Source: Leuconostoc kimchii IMSNU 11154
GTDB lineage: Bacteria; Bacillota; Bacilli; Lactobacillales; Lactobacillaceae
Direction: 5' to 3'
Length of the DNA: 64,000 nt
NCBI RefSeq assembly: GCF_000092505.1
Contig: NC_014136.1
Span: 744,001 to 808,000, forward strand
This document shows, one piece after another, positions 33,451 to 43,585 of the stretch; the stretch's first letter is position 1, and every line of letters begins with the position of its first letter. The notes beneath the pieces are model-generated. The model ran no database searches, was not told where the DNA came from, and saw only the letters and a list, made by a program, of their open reading frames with translations. The position numbers and the translations under genes were made by a program.

Positions 33451-33501
33451 AAAAATGACCCAATAAGTTAGGTTTTACCTAATTTATTGGGTCATTTTTT
33501 T
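33451..33501. terminator. Bidirectional terminator before citI
   Basis: AAAAATGACCCAATAAGTTAGG pairs with CCTAATTTATTGGGTCATTTTT. It separates the converging GtrA and citI genes. Confidence 0.92.
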
Positions 33502-33502
33502 G

Positions 33503-34447
33503 TTATTTTAATGCATGTTCGTTCAAAATTCTGTAAGCCATGGCTTCACTGAGAATGATGTCAGTAATTAATTGACCGCGCAGGGCACCGATGACAGCTT
33601 GATATTTTGATTTGCCCCGAACTAAACAAATACGTTTTGGTACTTGTAATATTTGAGAAACAGATAATCTGACAATTTTATCATCGCCTTGGTTTAAAAA
33701 GCGGCCATTAATATCATATGGTCGACCAAAAATCATACCTACAACGCTTTTAACGTTTACTGAAGGAAAAATACCATTTAAATTATTATGCCAAATAGGA
33801 ATTGAGTCTAGTGAGCGAATTGTTCCGACACCTGTAATTAGAAAATCCATATGATTGGCCAGCGCTAAGGTATTTTGTAACGAGGGTTCAGAGTATAAAC
33901 CGCCACGCACAATGTCATTAAGAATGTAAAGCGGTGCTGGTAATGTTAAAAATTCCCCAGAAACTTTTTTGGCTGCACGTTCTACCATGCGCATAGATCC
34001 GGCGGTGGAATTATATTTCATGTTTTCACCTAAAAATTGTGTAAATTTAACACGTTCTAAGGGTGTGCTTTTTAAGCTGTCTATCATACTGTAGATTGTT
34101 TCGCCCCAAGTTAAGCCGACAACTTTATTATTCGTTTGTAATAATTCACCAACAAACTCAGCCGCAAAATTGGATAAATGAGTTGATGTTGTGATGTTAT
34201 TAATGTCATCTTGCACAACATAGAAATTAACATTAGGAAACTTATCTTGTAGAATATGCTCTAATTGTGAATTACGATGAGAGTTTTCGGTAATTTCAAT
34301 CTTAACCACCCCACTTTTGACAGCTTCGTTGAGGTATTTATTGACTAAATAACGGCTAATATTATATTTTTTTGAGATATCCCCGAACGGTAATTTGTTG
34401 AGGTAATAATCTTGAGAAATTTGAGAAAGCAATGCACGATCGACCAT
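33503..34447 (-). CDS. citI: CitI, SorC/DeoR-type regulator of citrate fermentation
   Basis: The minus-strand ATG at 34447 follows GGAGGGTTTC; an upstream ATG four codons earlier overlaps this RBS. The 314-residue protein has an N-terminal HTH (YYLNKLPFGDISKKYNISRYLVNKYL) and a sugar-binding SorC domain (KVVGLTWGETIYSM, MDFLITGVGTIRS, IALRGQLITDIILSEAMA-like end). In Weissella and Leuconostoc CitI is a citrate-responsive activator that binds AT-rich operators between itself and citM. The same divergent layout is present. Confidence 0.92.
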   Translation of the reverse strand: MVDRALLSQISQDYYLNKLPFGDISKKYNISRYLVNKYLNEAVKSGVVKIEITENSHRNSQLEHILQDKFPNVNFYVVQDDINNITTSTHLSNFAAEFVGELLQTNNKVVGLTWGETIYSMIDSLKSTPLERVKFTQFLGENMKYNSTAGSMRMVERAAKKVSGEFLTLPAPLYILNDIVRGGLYSEPSLQNTLALANHMDFLITGVGTIRSLDSIPIWHNNLNGIFPSVNVKSVVGMIFGRPYDINGRFLNQGDDKIVRLSVSQILQVPKRICLVRGKSKYQAVIGALRGQLITDIILSEAMAYRILNEHALK

Positions 34448-34459
34448 GAAACCCTCCAT

Positions 34460-34707
34460 ATAAATATAGTTTACTCGTGTTTTATTAATTAAACAATCGT
34501 TTAATTAATTGAACGTATTTTAAAAATATTAATTTAAAAAAATCAATCTATTTTAAATATTTAAAAAAGTGAATGTTTTTTGAGATTTATTTAAAAATTA
34601 GAGATAAAAATCATTGACTTGGATTTAGCTAATTACTAGAATGAGACTTGTTAATACCTGTACATGAGTACATTCAAGCAAGCACTAAATTAGAAAAGAG
34701 GCATATT
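34460..34707 (+). promoter_or_regulatory. citI-citM intergenic region with the cit operon promoter
   Basis: TTGACT at 34614-34619, 17 bases, TAGAAT at 34637-34642 is a clear promoter for citM. Upstream, 34480-34600 is extremely AT-rich with repeated TTTAATTAATT and TTTAAATATTTAAAA-like stretches and the palindromic TTAATTAAAC-AATC-GTTTAATTAA (34484-34510). These match the AT-rich operators described for CitI. No gene lies here. Confidence 0.75.
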
Positions 34708-35853
34708 TTGATAGATATGAAAGAAGTGCTGTCAGTCCATGAGGCACACACTGGGGTTTTAGATATAGAGTCACAGTTTGATATTACAACACCATCAGCA
34801 TTGAGTGAGGCTTACACGCCAGGCGTTGCGGGTTTAGCGAAATTAATTGCTAAAGATGAATCGCAAAAAAATATTTATACGATGAGTGGCAAATTAATTC
34901 CAGTGATTACTGATGGTTCAGCTGTATTAGGCTTGGGTAATATTGGTCCTGCAGCTGGGTTACCTATTGTTGAAGGTAAGGCATTGATTTATAAAAACTT
35001 TGCTAATGTGAATGCTTTACCGATGGCATTGAACCAAGTTAGTGTCGATGAATTTGTCAAGGCAGTCAAAGCTATGGCACCATCGTTTGCAGGCATTCAT
35101 TTAGAAGATATTGGTGCGCCACGCGTATTTGAAATTGAACGACGCTTGAGTGAGGAACTTGATATTCCTGTATACCATGATGATCAAACGGGCACGGCCA
35201 TTGTTGTTCTTGCAGGCCTTATTAATGCCGCAAAAGTTGTTGGAAAAGATTTGCAACAACTAAAAGTGTTGGTTAACGGTATTGGTGCGGCAGGCGTTGC
35301 CACCACTAAAATTTTATTGGCAGCTGGATTAAAAAATATCACATTAGTCGACATTGATGGTGTGGTGCGATCAGATAATCAAAAATACAATAGTTATCAA
35401 CGTGAATTAACGACTCAAGTAAATCAAAGTGATGGTAAAAAGCTTGATGACGTTATTTTAAATCAAGACGTTTTTATTGGGCTGTCAGATTCAAATGTGC
35501 TAAATGGTGGTCAAGTACGGCGTATGGCCAAGAAACCAATTGTCTTTGCATTAGCTAATCCCGTGCCAGAAATATTACCGGAAGAAGCTATTGATGCTGG
35601 TGCAGTGGTTGTGGCAACGGGATCTTCACAATGGCCGAACCAAGTGAATAACGTTTTGGTTTTTCCTGGATTATTTAAAGGGTTGTTGTCAAGTGGTCTG
35701 AAACATGTTGATATGCCATTACAGATACGTGTGGCACACGCATTGGCTAATATGATTAAAAATCCGGATACCACACATGTTGTTCCTGGTGTTTTTGGTA
35801 AAGGGATTGTGCATGCAGTGGAACAATCAGTTTTAGATTATGCAAAACAATAG
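34708..35853 (+). CDS. citM: CitM, malic-enzyme-type oxaloacetate decarboxylase
   Basis: The start is probably TTG at 34708 (six bases after AGAAAAGAGG). An ATG three codons on (34717) and an upstream frame opening at 34648 are alternatives. The ~380-residue product has YTPGVAGLAKLI (substrate Tyr), IVEGKALIYKNFANV (catalytic Lys), HLEDIGAPRVFEIE and the divalent metal/NAD motif DDQTGTAIVVLAGL, with GIGAAGVATTKILLAAG for nucleotide. In citrate-fermenting LAB this malic-enzyme homologue decarboxylates oxaloacetate to pyruvate. It heads the operon. Confidence 0.9.
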   Translation: MIDMKEVLSVHEAHTGVLDIESQFDITTPSALSEAYTPGVAGLAKLIAKDESQKNIYTMSGKLIPVITDGSAVLGLGNIGPAAGLPIVEGKALIYKNFANVNALPMALNQVSVDEFVKAVKAMAPSFAGIHLEDIGAPRVFEIERRLSEELDIPVYHDDQTGTAIVVLAGLINAAKVVGKDLQQLKVLVNGIGAAGVATTKILLAAGLKNITLVDIDGVVRSDNQKYNSYQRELTTQVNQSDGKKLDDVILNQDVFIGLSDSNVLNGGQVRRMAKKPIVFALANPVPEILPEEAIDAGAVVVATGSSQWPNQVNNVLVFPGLFKGLLSSGLKHVDMPLQIRVAHALANMIKNPDTTHVVPGVFGKGIVHAVEQSVLDYAKQ

Positions 35854-35867
35854 TGGTAATTAAGGTC

Positions 35868-36929
35868 ATGACAAACACAGTACAAGATATTCATATATCA
35901 AATACCACTCAAAAAAAGAATTGGCAGGCATTTTTGAGTAAACTTGGCATTACGCAATTTAATGATCAAGAGTTAGATGTTATTGAGCAAACAATTGGTA
36001 TTTTTGAGAATGATCAACTAGTCGCGACGGGATCGATTGCAGGAAACGTTATTAAATATGTTGGGTCTTGTGCCATTGGCGAAATATCAAAGGGTGCGAG
36101 ATTTAATCAATTGATGACGGCTTTAGATAATCGTATGGCTTTGTTAGAGCGATTTCATCAGTTTGTCTATACGAAACCATTATATGTGCAAAGTTTTGAA
36201 CATATTGGCTTTAAGTTATTAGCTGATTCCAGTTCAGGTGTGCTTCTTGAGAAAGGATCACCGGACATTCAAAATTTTTTAAATACGATTCCAAAAGCGC
36301 CGCAAGGTGTGCAAACAATTGGGAGTGTTGTTGTCAATGCAAATCCATTTACGTTGGGACACCGATACCTAATTGAGAAAGCAGCCAATGAAAATGACTT
36401 AGTCTATGTATTTGTGGTGAATCAAGATGTTTCTTTATTTCGCACGGCGGAACGTTTTGATTTAGTGAAACAAGGGGTTAAAGATTTTAAAAATGTTATC
36501 GTTGTTGCCGGTGGCGACTATATCATTAGTTATTTAACTTTTCCGTCGTACTTTATAACTAATACACAGCAAGTTATCAATTATCAAACGACAATAGACG
36601 CACGCATTTTTAAGAATATTATTGCGCCAGCCTTGGCCATTCAAACGCGTTATGTCGGCAGTGAGCCACTGTCTTATACAACTAATTTATACAATCAAAC
36701 ATTGGTACGTGAATTAGAACCAGAGATAAAGTTAACGATTGTACGTAGGATAGCGCAAGGTAATCAGACAGAAATAATATCAGCACGTAAAGTACGACAA
36801 GCGATTGCGGAAAACGATTTTGAAACGTGGTCTGAGATAGTGCCTGAGACCACAAAAAAATTTATTAACCAACATTTAGCTGAATTGCAAATGCGCATTA
36901 GAAAGGGACAAAAGATTAATGGAAATTAA
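35868..36929 (+). CDS. citC: [Citrate (pro-3S)-lyase] ligase
   Basis: The ATG at 35868 is 15 bases after citM; a GTG at 35853 has no RBS. The 353-residue protein has an N-terminal acetyltransferase-like domain (VATGSIAGNVIKYVGSCA) and a C-terminal nucleotidyltransferase domain with the ATP motif NANPFTLGHRYLIEKA and the SARKVRQAI signature. It acetylates the prosthetic group of CitD to activate the lyase. The stop overlaps citD. Confidence 0.93.
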   Translation: MTNTVQDIHISNTTQKKNWQAFLSKLGITQFNDQELDVIEQTIGIFENDQLVATGSIAGNVIKYVGSCAIGEISKGARFNQLMTALDNRMALLERFHQFVYTKPLYVQSFEHIGFKLLADSSSGVLLEKGSPDIQNFLNTIPKAPQGVQTIGSVVVNANPFTLGHRYLIEKAANENDLVYVFVVNQDVSLFRTAERFDLVKQGVKDFKNVIVVAGGDYIISYLTFPSYFITNTQQVINYQTTIDARIFKNIIAPALAIQTRYVGSEPLSYTTNLYNQTLVRELEPEIKLTIVRRIAQGNQTEIISARKVRQAIAENDFETWSEIVPETTKKFINQHLAELQMRIRKGQKINGN

Positions 36930-37212
36930 GAAAACCGCCATAGCGGGAACATTGGAATCGTCTGATGTTCAAATTATGTTAACTCAGGGAACGGATGGCA
37001 TTGTATTTGATTTAGTATCAGATGTTGCTAAACAATTTGATGATGCAATTAAGCAAACAATTAATCAAGTCCTGTCAGAATATGGCATTCAAAATGTCAT
37101 TGTCAAAGTGGTAGATAAGGGCGCCTTAGATATGGTCATTAAAGCGCGGACTGTTGCAGTAGTGCAACGGGCTCTCGATACTGTAGATGAACCTAAGTGG
37201 GAGGTGCTGTAA
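36919..37212 (+). CDS. citD: Citrate lyase gamma subunit (acyl carrier protein)
   Basis: The 97-residue protein starts MEIKKTAIAGTLESSD; Ser14 in that segment is the attachment site for phosphoribosyl-dephospho-CoA. ATG is nine bases after AAAGGG within the end of citC. The TAA shares one base with the citE start (TAATG). Confidence 0.95.
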   Translation: MEIKKTAIAGTLESSDVQIMLTQGTDGIVFDLVSDVAKQFDDAIKQTINQVLSEYGIQNVIVKVVDKGALDMVIKARTVAVVQRALDTVDEPKWEVL

Positions 37213-38123
37213 TGGCTATAGAAGAAAAGTTACGTCGCACCATGATGTTTGTGCCAGGAAATAATCCGGCAATGGTTAAAGATGCGGGTATCTTTGGGGC
37301 TGATTCTATTATGTTTGACCTTGAAGATGCCGTATCGCTTTCAGAAAAAGATGCTGCACGATATTTAGTATATGAGGCTTTGCAAACAGTTGATTATGGT
37401 CGCTCTGAACTTGTTGTTCGTATCAATGGTTTGGATACACCCTTTTACCTTAATGATATTAAAGCAATGGTAAAAGCAGGAATTGATGTGATTCGTTTGC
37501 CTAAAGTTGAAACGGCAGATATGATACGAGATCTTGAAAAACTAGTCGTTGAAGCTGAGATAGAATTCGGTCGTGAAGTTGGCACAACTCATCTCATGGC
37601 TGCGATTGAATCTGCTCGTGGCGTGGTTAATGCAAATGAAATTGCACAAGCTTCCAAAAGGATGATTGGTATTGCGTTATCAGCTGAAGATTATACAACG
37701 GATATGAAAACGCACCGATATCCTGATGGCCAAGAGTTATTATATGCACGAAATGTGATTTTACATGCAGCTCGAGCTGCTGGTATTGCTGCCTTTGATA
37801 CTGTGTTTACTAATTTGAATGATGAAGCAGGATTCAAACGTGAAACTGAGTTGATTCATCAACTTGGTTTTGATGGTAAATCATTAATTAATCCGCGACA
37901 AATTGACCTAGTTAATCAGGTATATCAACCATTGAAAAAAGAAATTATAACGGCTCAAAATGTCATTGCAGCTATTGAGGATGCCAAACAAAAAGGGTCA
38001 GGTGTGATTTCTATGAATGGACAGATGGTTGACAGACCAGTTGTATTACGTGCTGAACGTGTTATGCGCTTAGCTAAAGCTAATAATTTAGTTGATGAGG
38101 AGGGAAATTACATTGAAAAATAA
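37212..38123 (+). CDS. citE: Citrate lyase beta subunit (citryl-ACP lyase)
   Basis: ATG at 37212 has GGGAGG upstream. The 303-residue HpcH/HpaI-type TIM barrel has [39 protein letters not shown] and [11 protein letters not shown], with [18 protein letters not shown] carrying the Glu metal ligand. It splits citryl-ACP into acetyl-ACP and oxaloacetate. Confidence 0.95.
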   Translation: MAIEEKLRRTMMFVPGNNPAMVKDAGIFGADSIMFDLEDAVSLSEKDAARYLVYEALQTVDYGRSELVVRINGLDTPFYLNDIKAMVKAGIDVIRLPKVETADMIRDLEKLVVEAEIEFGREVGTTHLMAAIESARGVVNANEIAQASKRMIGIALSAEDYTTDMKTHRYPDGQELLYARNVILHAARAAGIAAFDTVFTNLNDEAGFKRETELIHQLGFDGKSLINPRQIDLVNQVYQPLKKEIITAQNVIAAIEDAKQKGSGVISMNGQMVDRPVVLRAERVMRLAKANNLVDEEGNYIEK

Positions 38124-39651
38124 AGTGGAACGTGACATACCTGACGACATTTTAAAACAATCAAAACGTCAAGTATTTAAAGGTGTTGACTATGGTCAAC
38201 CAACGATTCAGCGGGTGGCGCCTAAAGTTAAAGCAACAACTGGTCAAAATAAAATTTTAGATTCAATAGATGACGTTGTGACGCAAACTATCAAAGATGG
38301 TATGACAATTTCATTTCATCATCATTTTCGTGAAGGCGATTATGTCTTTAATAAGGTCATGCGTAGCATTATTGACCATGGTTATAAAAATCTTACGTTA
38401 GCACCCTCATCTTTGACAAATGTGATGAATGATATTGTCGTTGAAGCCATTCAAAAGGGTGTTGTAACTGAGATTACTTCGTCTGGCATGCGAGGTAGTT
38501 TAGGCGATGCTGTGTCACATGGTATTTTGAAAAAACCTGTTGTATTTAGATCTCATGGCAATCGTGCCCGCGCTATAGAAAACGGGGAAATCAAAATTGA
38601 CGTTGCTTTTCTGGGTGTACCAAACACAGACGATATGGGAAATGCTAATGGTATGGATGGTGTAGCGGCGTTTGGTTCATTAGGATATGCCTTAATTGAT
38701 GCCCAATATGCGAATACATTAGTGCTAATTACGGATAATATTAAGCCTTATCCTAACACACCGGCATCTATTAAGCAGACGCAAGTTGATTACATTGTGC
38801 AAGTAGATGAAGTGGGCAATCCAGATAAAATTGGCTCAGGTGCAACGAGATTTACTAAAGATCCTAAAGAACTTAAAATTGCTAAAACAGTTAACGATGT
38901 CATTGTTAACTCAAAATATTTTAAAGATGGATTCTCATTTCAAACTGGTTCAGGTGGTGCGGCGCTTGCAGTTACAAGGTTTTTACGCACAGCGATGATT
39001 GAAAAAAGTATTAAAGCATCTTTTGCTTTAGGCGGCATTACTAAACCGACAGTTGATTTGTTAAATGAAGGACTCGTTGCCAAGGTGATGGATGTTCAGG
39101 ATTTTGATAAAGGTGCGGCTGAATCAATGAAAGATAATCAATATCAACAAGAAATTGATGCTTCTTGGTATGCTGATCCAGCTAATAAAGGGGCTATGGT
39201 TGACAAATTAGATGTCGCGATTTTATCTGCTTTGGAAATTGACACAAAGTTTAATGTTAATGTGATGTCTGGCTCGGATGGCATCATTCGTGGTGCTATT
39301 GGTGGGCATCAAGACGCAGCAACGGCTAAATTAACCATTATTTCAGCGCCACTTGTTCGCGGACGCATTGCAACAATTGTGCCTGAAGTTACTACAGTTA
39401 TTACACCAGGTGACTCAATTGATGTGATTGTCACAGAGGTTGGTATTGCGATTAATCCAAAACGTCAAGACCTAATAGATCAATTAAAAGATGTGCCAGG
39501 GTTACCTCTTTACACAATTGAAGCACTACAAGAAAAAGCAGCAAAAATTGTTGGTACACCAAAACCATTACAGTTTACAGACCGTGTTGTTGCAGTTGCT
39601 GAATATCGTGATGGGACATTAATTGACGTTATTAAACAAGTGAAAGAATGA
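38113..39651 (+). CDS. citF: Citrate lyase alpha subunit (citrate-ACP transferase)
   Basis: The start is TTG at 38113, seven bases after GAGGAGGGA, inside the end of citE. The 512-residue product has [20 protein letters not shown] at its family-typical place, [19 protein letters not shown] and the catalytic region [16 protein letters not shown], plus [17 protein letters not shown]. It exchanges acetyl for citryl on CitD. Confidence 0.95.
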   Translation: MKNKVERDIPDDILKQSKRQVFKGVDYGQPTIQRVAPKVKATTGQNKILDSIDDVVTQTIKDGMTISFHHHFREGDYVFNKVMRSIIDHGYKNLTLAPSSLTNVMNDIVVEAIQKGVVTEITSSGMRGSLGDAVSHGILKKPVVFRSHGNRARAIENGEIKIDVAFLGVPNTDDMGNANGMDGVAAFGSLGYALIDAQYANTLVLITDNIKPYPNTPASIKQTQVDYIVQVDEVGNPDKIGSGATRFTKDPKELKIAKTVNDVIVNSKYFKDGFSFQTGSGGAALAVTRFLRTAMIEKSIKASFALGGITKPTVDLLNEGLVAKVMDVQDFDKGAAESMKDNQYQQEIDASWYADPANKGAMVDKLDVAILSALEIDTKFNVNVMSGSDGIIRGAIGGHQDAATAKLTIISAPLVRGRIATIVPEVTTVITPGDSIDVIVTEVGIAINPKRQDLIDQLKDVPGLPLYTIEALQEKAAKIVGTPKPLQFTDRVVAVAEYRDGTLIDVIKQVKE

Positions 39652-39657
39652 TTTTAA

Positions 39658-39678
39658 AAAACGAACCTTAAGGTTCGC
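39658..39678 (+). repeat. Small perfect hairpin between citF and citXG
   Basis: GCGAACCTTAAGGTTCGC-like stem (CGAACC/GGTTCG around TTAA) stands alone in the short gap between citF and citXG. There is no T run, so it may be an RNA processing or stability site that sets subunit stoichiometry. Confidence 0.45.
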
Positions 39679-39712
39679 GTACATAGATTTAAAAATGAGA
39701 AGAGGCAGTAAC

Positions 39713-41110
39713 ATGAACGTCTTTGCAAATGGTCAATCAGTTGACCTGATGACTGTATTAAATAATAAGGAATGGCGCAGTCACTATCAAGAAAGCTTAA
39801 AAATACAGTATCCAACGGCAATCATTATCAGTATCAAATTAAATATACCCGGACCCATTAAAAACAGTCTCCTACTCAAAGATAGTTATCATCGTGGTTT
39901 GCGTGATATTAAACATGATTTAAAGCAATTTGAAACCGTTCATGAACAACTATTTATTGAAAGGATAACTGGTCCTGAAGGATTTTTGGTGGTTTTAGGA
40001 GATTTGAAAGCGGTTAAATTAGCGACAATCTCCTTTGAGGAAAAAAGTATTATTGGGCGCTTGTTTGATATAGACATTATGACTGAAAAAGATGATCAGC
40101 AATTGTCGCGACGTCGTTTAGGGTATCCTGCACGGACTTGCCTTATTTGCGATAAAGACGCGAAAATATGTATTAAACAGGGGGCGCATACACTTGACTC
40201 AGGTTACGACGCAATTAATAACATTTGTACAGATTATATGAAAAAACAGATAACGATTCCAAAACAGTCACAAGATCAGATTGTGCGAGCCGCTATGACA
40301 GGCTTACTGTATGAAGTATCATTGAATCCAAAACCAGGGTTAGTGGATCCTGTTAGTAATGGCGCACATAGTGATATGACGGTTTTCACATTTATAGATA
40401 GCAGTCTAGCAATACAACAGTATTTTAATCAAGCTTACGCCTTAGCACATGATTTTTCAGGGGATGATTTGACGGTGATGTTTGATACATTAAGACAATT
40501 GGGCATACATGCTGAAACAGAAATGTTTGATGCAACAAATGATGTCAATACGCATAAAGGGGCAATATTTTCGTTGGGTATTTTAATTTCAGCGGTTGCT
40601 TATGGTACCCAAGTTCGTGATGTCACTGTAGATGACTTACAAAAAATCATCACAAAAATGACAGCTGTTTTGGTACAACGTGATTTTGAAAATTTATATG
40701 AAAAAAAACAAAAATTAACTGCAGGTGAAAGACAATATCAACAATACCAGTTGCTTGGTATTCGTGGTGAGGCTGCAGCTGGCTTTCCCATAGTGATGGA
40801 TACGGCGTTGCCGTTTTTATTAAAATCATTAGGAACAACGAGCCAGCGTTTACTTGATACACTGATGAAAATTTCAGGCTCGATTGTTGATACTAATTTA
40901 ATTAAGCGTGCAGGTAGTCCTGATATTTTAAAAGAACTCAAGCAATGGTCAACGATGTACTTTTCATTGGGTGGTAGCCAAACGCGTGCTGGGATCGCTT
41001 ATTTAGAAAAATTAGATACAGAGTTTGTGCAACGGCATTTAAGCATAGGTGGCACAGCGGATAATTTGATTTCAACGATTTTCCTTGCAAGACTGGTTGG
41101 TGGCATATGA
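39713..41110 (+). CDS. citXG: CitXG fusion: holo-citrate lyase synthase plus triphosphoribosyl-dephospho-CoA synthase
   Basis: ATG at 39713 follows AGAAGAGG. Of 465 residues, about 1-180 are CitX (GPIKNSLLLKDSYHRGL and LGYPARTCLICDKDAKIC, the Cys-rich CitX signature). About 185-465 are CitG (YEVSLNPKPGLVDPVSNGAHSDM, NTHKGAIFSLGIL, GIRGEAAAGFPIV). The fusion makes and attaches the CitD prosthetic group; the same fusion is known in other bacteria. Its stop overlaps the next start. Confidence 0.92.
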   Translation: MNVFANGQSVDLMTVLNNKEWRSHYQESLKIQYPTAIIISIKLNIPGPIKNSLLLKDSYHRGLRDIKHDLKQFETVHEQLFIERITGPEGFLVVLGDLKAVKLATISFEEKSIIGRLFDIDIMTEKDDQQLSRRRLGYPARTCLICDKDAKICIKQGAHTLDSGYDAINNICTDYMKKQITIPKQSQDQIVRAAMTGLLYEVSLNPKPGLVDPVSNGAHSDMTVFTFIDSSLAIQQYFNQAYALAHDFSGDDLTVMFDTLRQLGIHAETEMFDATNDVNTHKGAIFSLGILISAVAYGTQVRDVTVDDLQKIITKMTAVLVQRDFENLYEKKQKLTAGERQYQQYQLLGIRGEAAAGFPIVMDTALPFLLKSLGTTSQRLLDTLMKISGSIVDTNLIKRAGSPDILKELKQWSTMYFSLGGSQTRAGIAYLEKLDTEFVQRHLSIGGTADNLISTIFLARLVGGI

Positions 41111-41895
41111 CAAGTTTTGTAACAGGTGACAAAATCAAGCTATCTTATACAGATCAGGGCAAGGGTCAGGCGGTTATTTTGTTAACTGGCTACGCTGGCG
41201 TCAAAGAAGAATGGTATTACCAATCGATATATTTACTCAAATGTGGTTTTCGGGTAATTACCTTAGATTGGCGTAGCCATGGTGCCTCAACGCGTACCAC
41301 AAAAAATTTAAAAATTATGCGATTAGCCGCAGACTTACATGAATTAATTGAAAATTTAAAGTTAACAAGTGTCGAATTAATAGGACACTCCATGGGCGCC
41401 AGTGTGATATGGGCGTATACAGTACTTTTTGGTGATCAAATTATTGATCGCATGGTAACAATAGACGAGTCGCCTAAATTGTTAAATGATGAGAGATGGT
41501 CAGGTGGTTTAGCTAACTTAAAATGGGACAACTTTTGGCTGATTTCTGAACAAATTCCCTTCTTAAAAATGAACAAACAGCCAATATCTGATGAGTTACG
41601 GGAAATACTGAATCGTGTTAAAAAAGAAACGCCTTTTGATGTTGATTTAGGTCATGAATTACTAATTGACCATTTATTACAAGATTGGCGTCAGGCAATT
41701 AGAGATATTAAAGTACCACAGTTATTTGTAAAAGGCGCATGTACAGAAATATGGGGTAATGATTATTCTATTTATTGTGAAAACATAAACAATGGATTTT
41801 CAAAAGTAATAACTATTGATAATGTTGGTCATATGCCGCAAGTAGAAGACCATAAGTCTTTTAATAAAGCGATTATAAACTTTTTAAAAGCGTAG
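41107..41895 (+). CDS. Alpha/beta-hydrolase in the citrate operon
   Basis: The start overlaps the citXG stop (ATGA), so it is part of the operon. The 262-residue product has the oxyanion segment ILLTGYAGVKEEWYY, WRSHGAS, the nucleophile elbow GHSMGAS, an acid in the later part and the catalytic His in DNVGHMPQVED. This is a complete catalytic triad. A hydrolase here is not required for citrate breakdown as known; a thioesterase or esterase that edits acyl groups is possible. The substrate is unknown. Confidence 0.85.
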   Translation: MTSFVTGDKIKLSYTDQGKGQAVILLTGYAGVKEEWYYQSIYLLKCGFRVITLDWRSHGASTRTTKNLKIMRLAADLHELIENLKLTSVELIGHSMGASVIWAYTVLFGDQIIDRMVTIDESPKLLNDERWSGGLANLKWDNFWLISEQIPFLKMNKQPISDELREILNRVKKETPFDVDLGHELLIDHLLQDWRQAIRDIKVPQLFVKGACTEIWGNDYSIYCENINNGFSKVITIDNVGHMPQVEDHKSFNKAIINFLKA

Positions 41896-42003
41896 ATAAA
41901 TAAAAATATAACTAAGAAGGTGATTGCTATAAAGCGATGAGTCTGTCGAATTTTTCAGTCTTTTGTGATTTTTATAACTAATGAATAATGGAGAATTTAA
42001 ACA

Positions 42004-43329
42004 ATGTTAGATAATAATGGCAGTAAAACTACGAGGCATAACTGGCGTAGCCGACTTGCACAATTGGATGCAAGTCAAATCAGTGGTATTGGCATGGTTG
42101 CTTATATTTTAATGGCTATTTTACTAATCGTAGCAATAGAGACGCATACTTTACCAAATACAATGATCGGGGCTATTCTAGCGTTGGTTTTGATGGGACA
42201 TATTTTTTATTACTTAGGGGCACATCTACCTATTTTTAGGTCGTACTTGGGTGGCGGATCAGTATTTACTATTTTTGCAACAGCTATTTTAGCCACAACG
42301 GGTGTTATTCCCCAATCAGTCGTTCATACTGCTTCAGGTTTTATTAATGGTATGGATTTTCTGGGATTGTATATTGTATCATTGATTGGTTCATCAATTT
42401 TTAAAATGAATCGTAAAATGTTGTTAGGTGCCGCTATAAGATTCTTACCAGTTGCTTTCATTTCAATGGCAATCACATTCTTTGGTGTTGGGTTAATGGG
42501 CATGTTGATTGGTGAAGGATTTGATCACTCGGTTTTGTACGTCAGTTTGCCCATTATGGCAGGTGGTGTCGGTGCAGGTATCGTTCCTCTATCAGGCATA
42601 TATGCGCATGCATTTGGACATCCAGCTGCAGCAATACTGTCTCAATTATTTCCGGCAGTTATTTTTGGTAACTTATTAGCTATTATTAGTGCAGGTTTAG
42701 TTTCTAAACTATTTATGACGAGTAAATATAATGGTCACGGAGAGCTGTTACATACTAAAAATAGCAGTGAAAAGGCCGCAAAAGAATTGAAGCCCGACTA
42801 TATTCAAATGGGTGTTGGTCTTGTTATTTCAGTATCGTTCTTTGTATTTGGTACAATGCTGAGTGTCGTTTTTCCAAGTATTAATGCCTACGCCTTTATT
42901 ATTTTAACAATTGTATTAATTAAGGCACTTGGTTTGTTACCCACCTATTATGAAGAATCAGTGATTATGTTTGGGCAATTAGTAGTCAAAAATATGACAC
43001 ATGCTTTACTGGCTGGTGTCGGATTATCGTTATTGAATATTAAATTATTATTGAGTGCATTATCATGGCAATTTGTTGTTTTATGTGTCACTAGTATTGT
43101 GATCATATCATTAGCAAGTGCTGTCCTAGGTAAAATTTTCGGGCTTTATCCAGTTGAATCAGTTATTACAGCTGGATTGGCTAACAATAGCATGGGGGGG
43201 ACTGGAAACGTTGCAGTTTTGGCTGCATCAAATCGCATGCATTTGATCGCTTTTGCACAGATGGGCAATCGAATCGGCGGTGCACTCGTTTTGGTTATTG
43301 CAGGAATTTTAGTATCGTTTATGAGATGA
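42004..43329 (+). CDS. citP: Citrate/2-hydroxycarboxylate (2HCT) transporter, CitP/CitS/MaeP type
   Basis: The 441-residue protein has about eleven spans and both re-entrant GGxG motifs (PIMAGGVGAGIVPLSGIYAHA and NNSMGGTGNVAVLAAS), with the substrate Arg in AQMGNRIGGALVLV near the end. The first third (FYYLGAHLPIFRSYLGGGSVF) closely follows CitP of Leuconostoc as I recall it. It exchanges citrate for lactate and so builds a proton-motive force. It is the last gene; its 108-base leader has one short stem and no gene. Confidence 0.9.
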   Translation: MLDNNGSKTTRHNWRSRLAQLDASQISGIGMVAYILMAILLIVAIETHTLPNTMIGAILALVLMGHIFYYLGAHLPIFRSYLGGGSVFTIFATAILATTGVIPQSVVHTASGFINGMDFLGLYIVSLIGSSIFKMNRKMLLGAAIRFLPVAFISMAITFFGVGLMGMLIGEGFDHSVLYVSLPIMAGGVGAGIVPLSGIYAHAFGHPAAAILSQLFPAVIFGNLLAIISAGLVSKLFMTSKYNGHGELLHTKNSSEKAAKELKPDYIQMGVGLVISVSFFVFGTMLSVVFPSINAYAFIILTIVLIKALGLLPTYYEESVIMFGQLVVKNMTHALLAGVGLSLLNIKLLLSALSWQFVVLCVTSIVIISLASAVLGKIFGLYPVESVITAGLANNSMGGTGNVAVLAASNRMHLIAFAQMGNRIGGALVLVIAGILVSFMR

Positions 43330-43455
43330 AAGTAAATACATCTGACAGAGAAGTTATTGATAGCTTCTTTTTTTGTACTTATTGATACTAATTATAATCG
43401 TAAATAGATGTTCTATGGGTTTATTGTAAAATAATACACAATCAATAAAATTAAC

Positions 43456-43562
43456 ATAAAACGCTTACAATTATATTTATATCAACGATTTAAAAACATT
43501 TTTTAAAATACTTGCTTTTTATATTTGGGTGTTATATACTTATATTGTTAATAAATGAGCAA
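43456..43562 (+). promoter_or_regulatory. adhE promoter with cre-like and Rex-like sites
   Basis: TTGCTT (43512-43517), 17 bases, TATACT (43535-43540). A cre-like site (complement of ATAAAACGCTTACA, 43456-43469) lies upstream, suggesting CcpA. Just after the start point is the dyad TTGTTAATAAATGAGCAA (43545-43562), close to a Rex operator, so NADH-linked repression is likely. No gene lies in 43330-43585. Confidence 0.65.
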
Positions 43563-43585
43563 ACGATAAAAGGAGTACATTCACT

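Noticed and set aside
34648..34707. Longer CitM starting at 34648.
   Set aside because: No RBS before it, and the extension is almost directly downstream of the -10 box; the RBS at 34692-34701 supports a start near 34708-34717.
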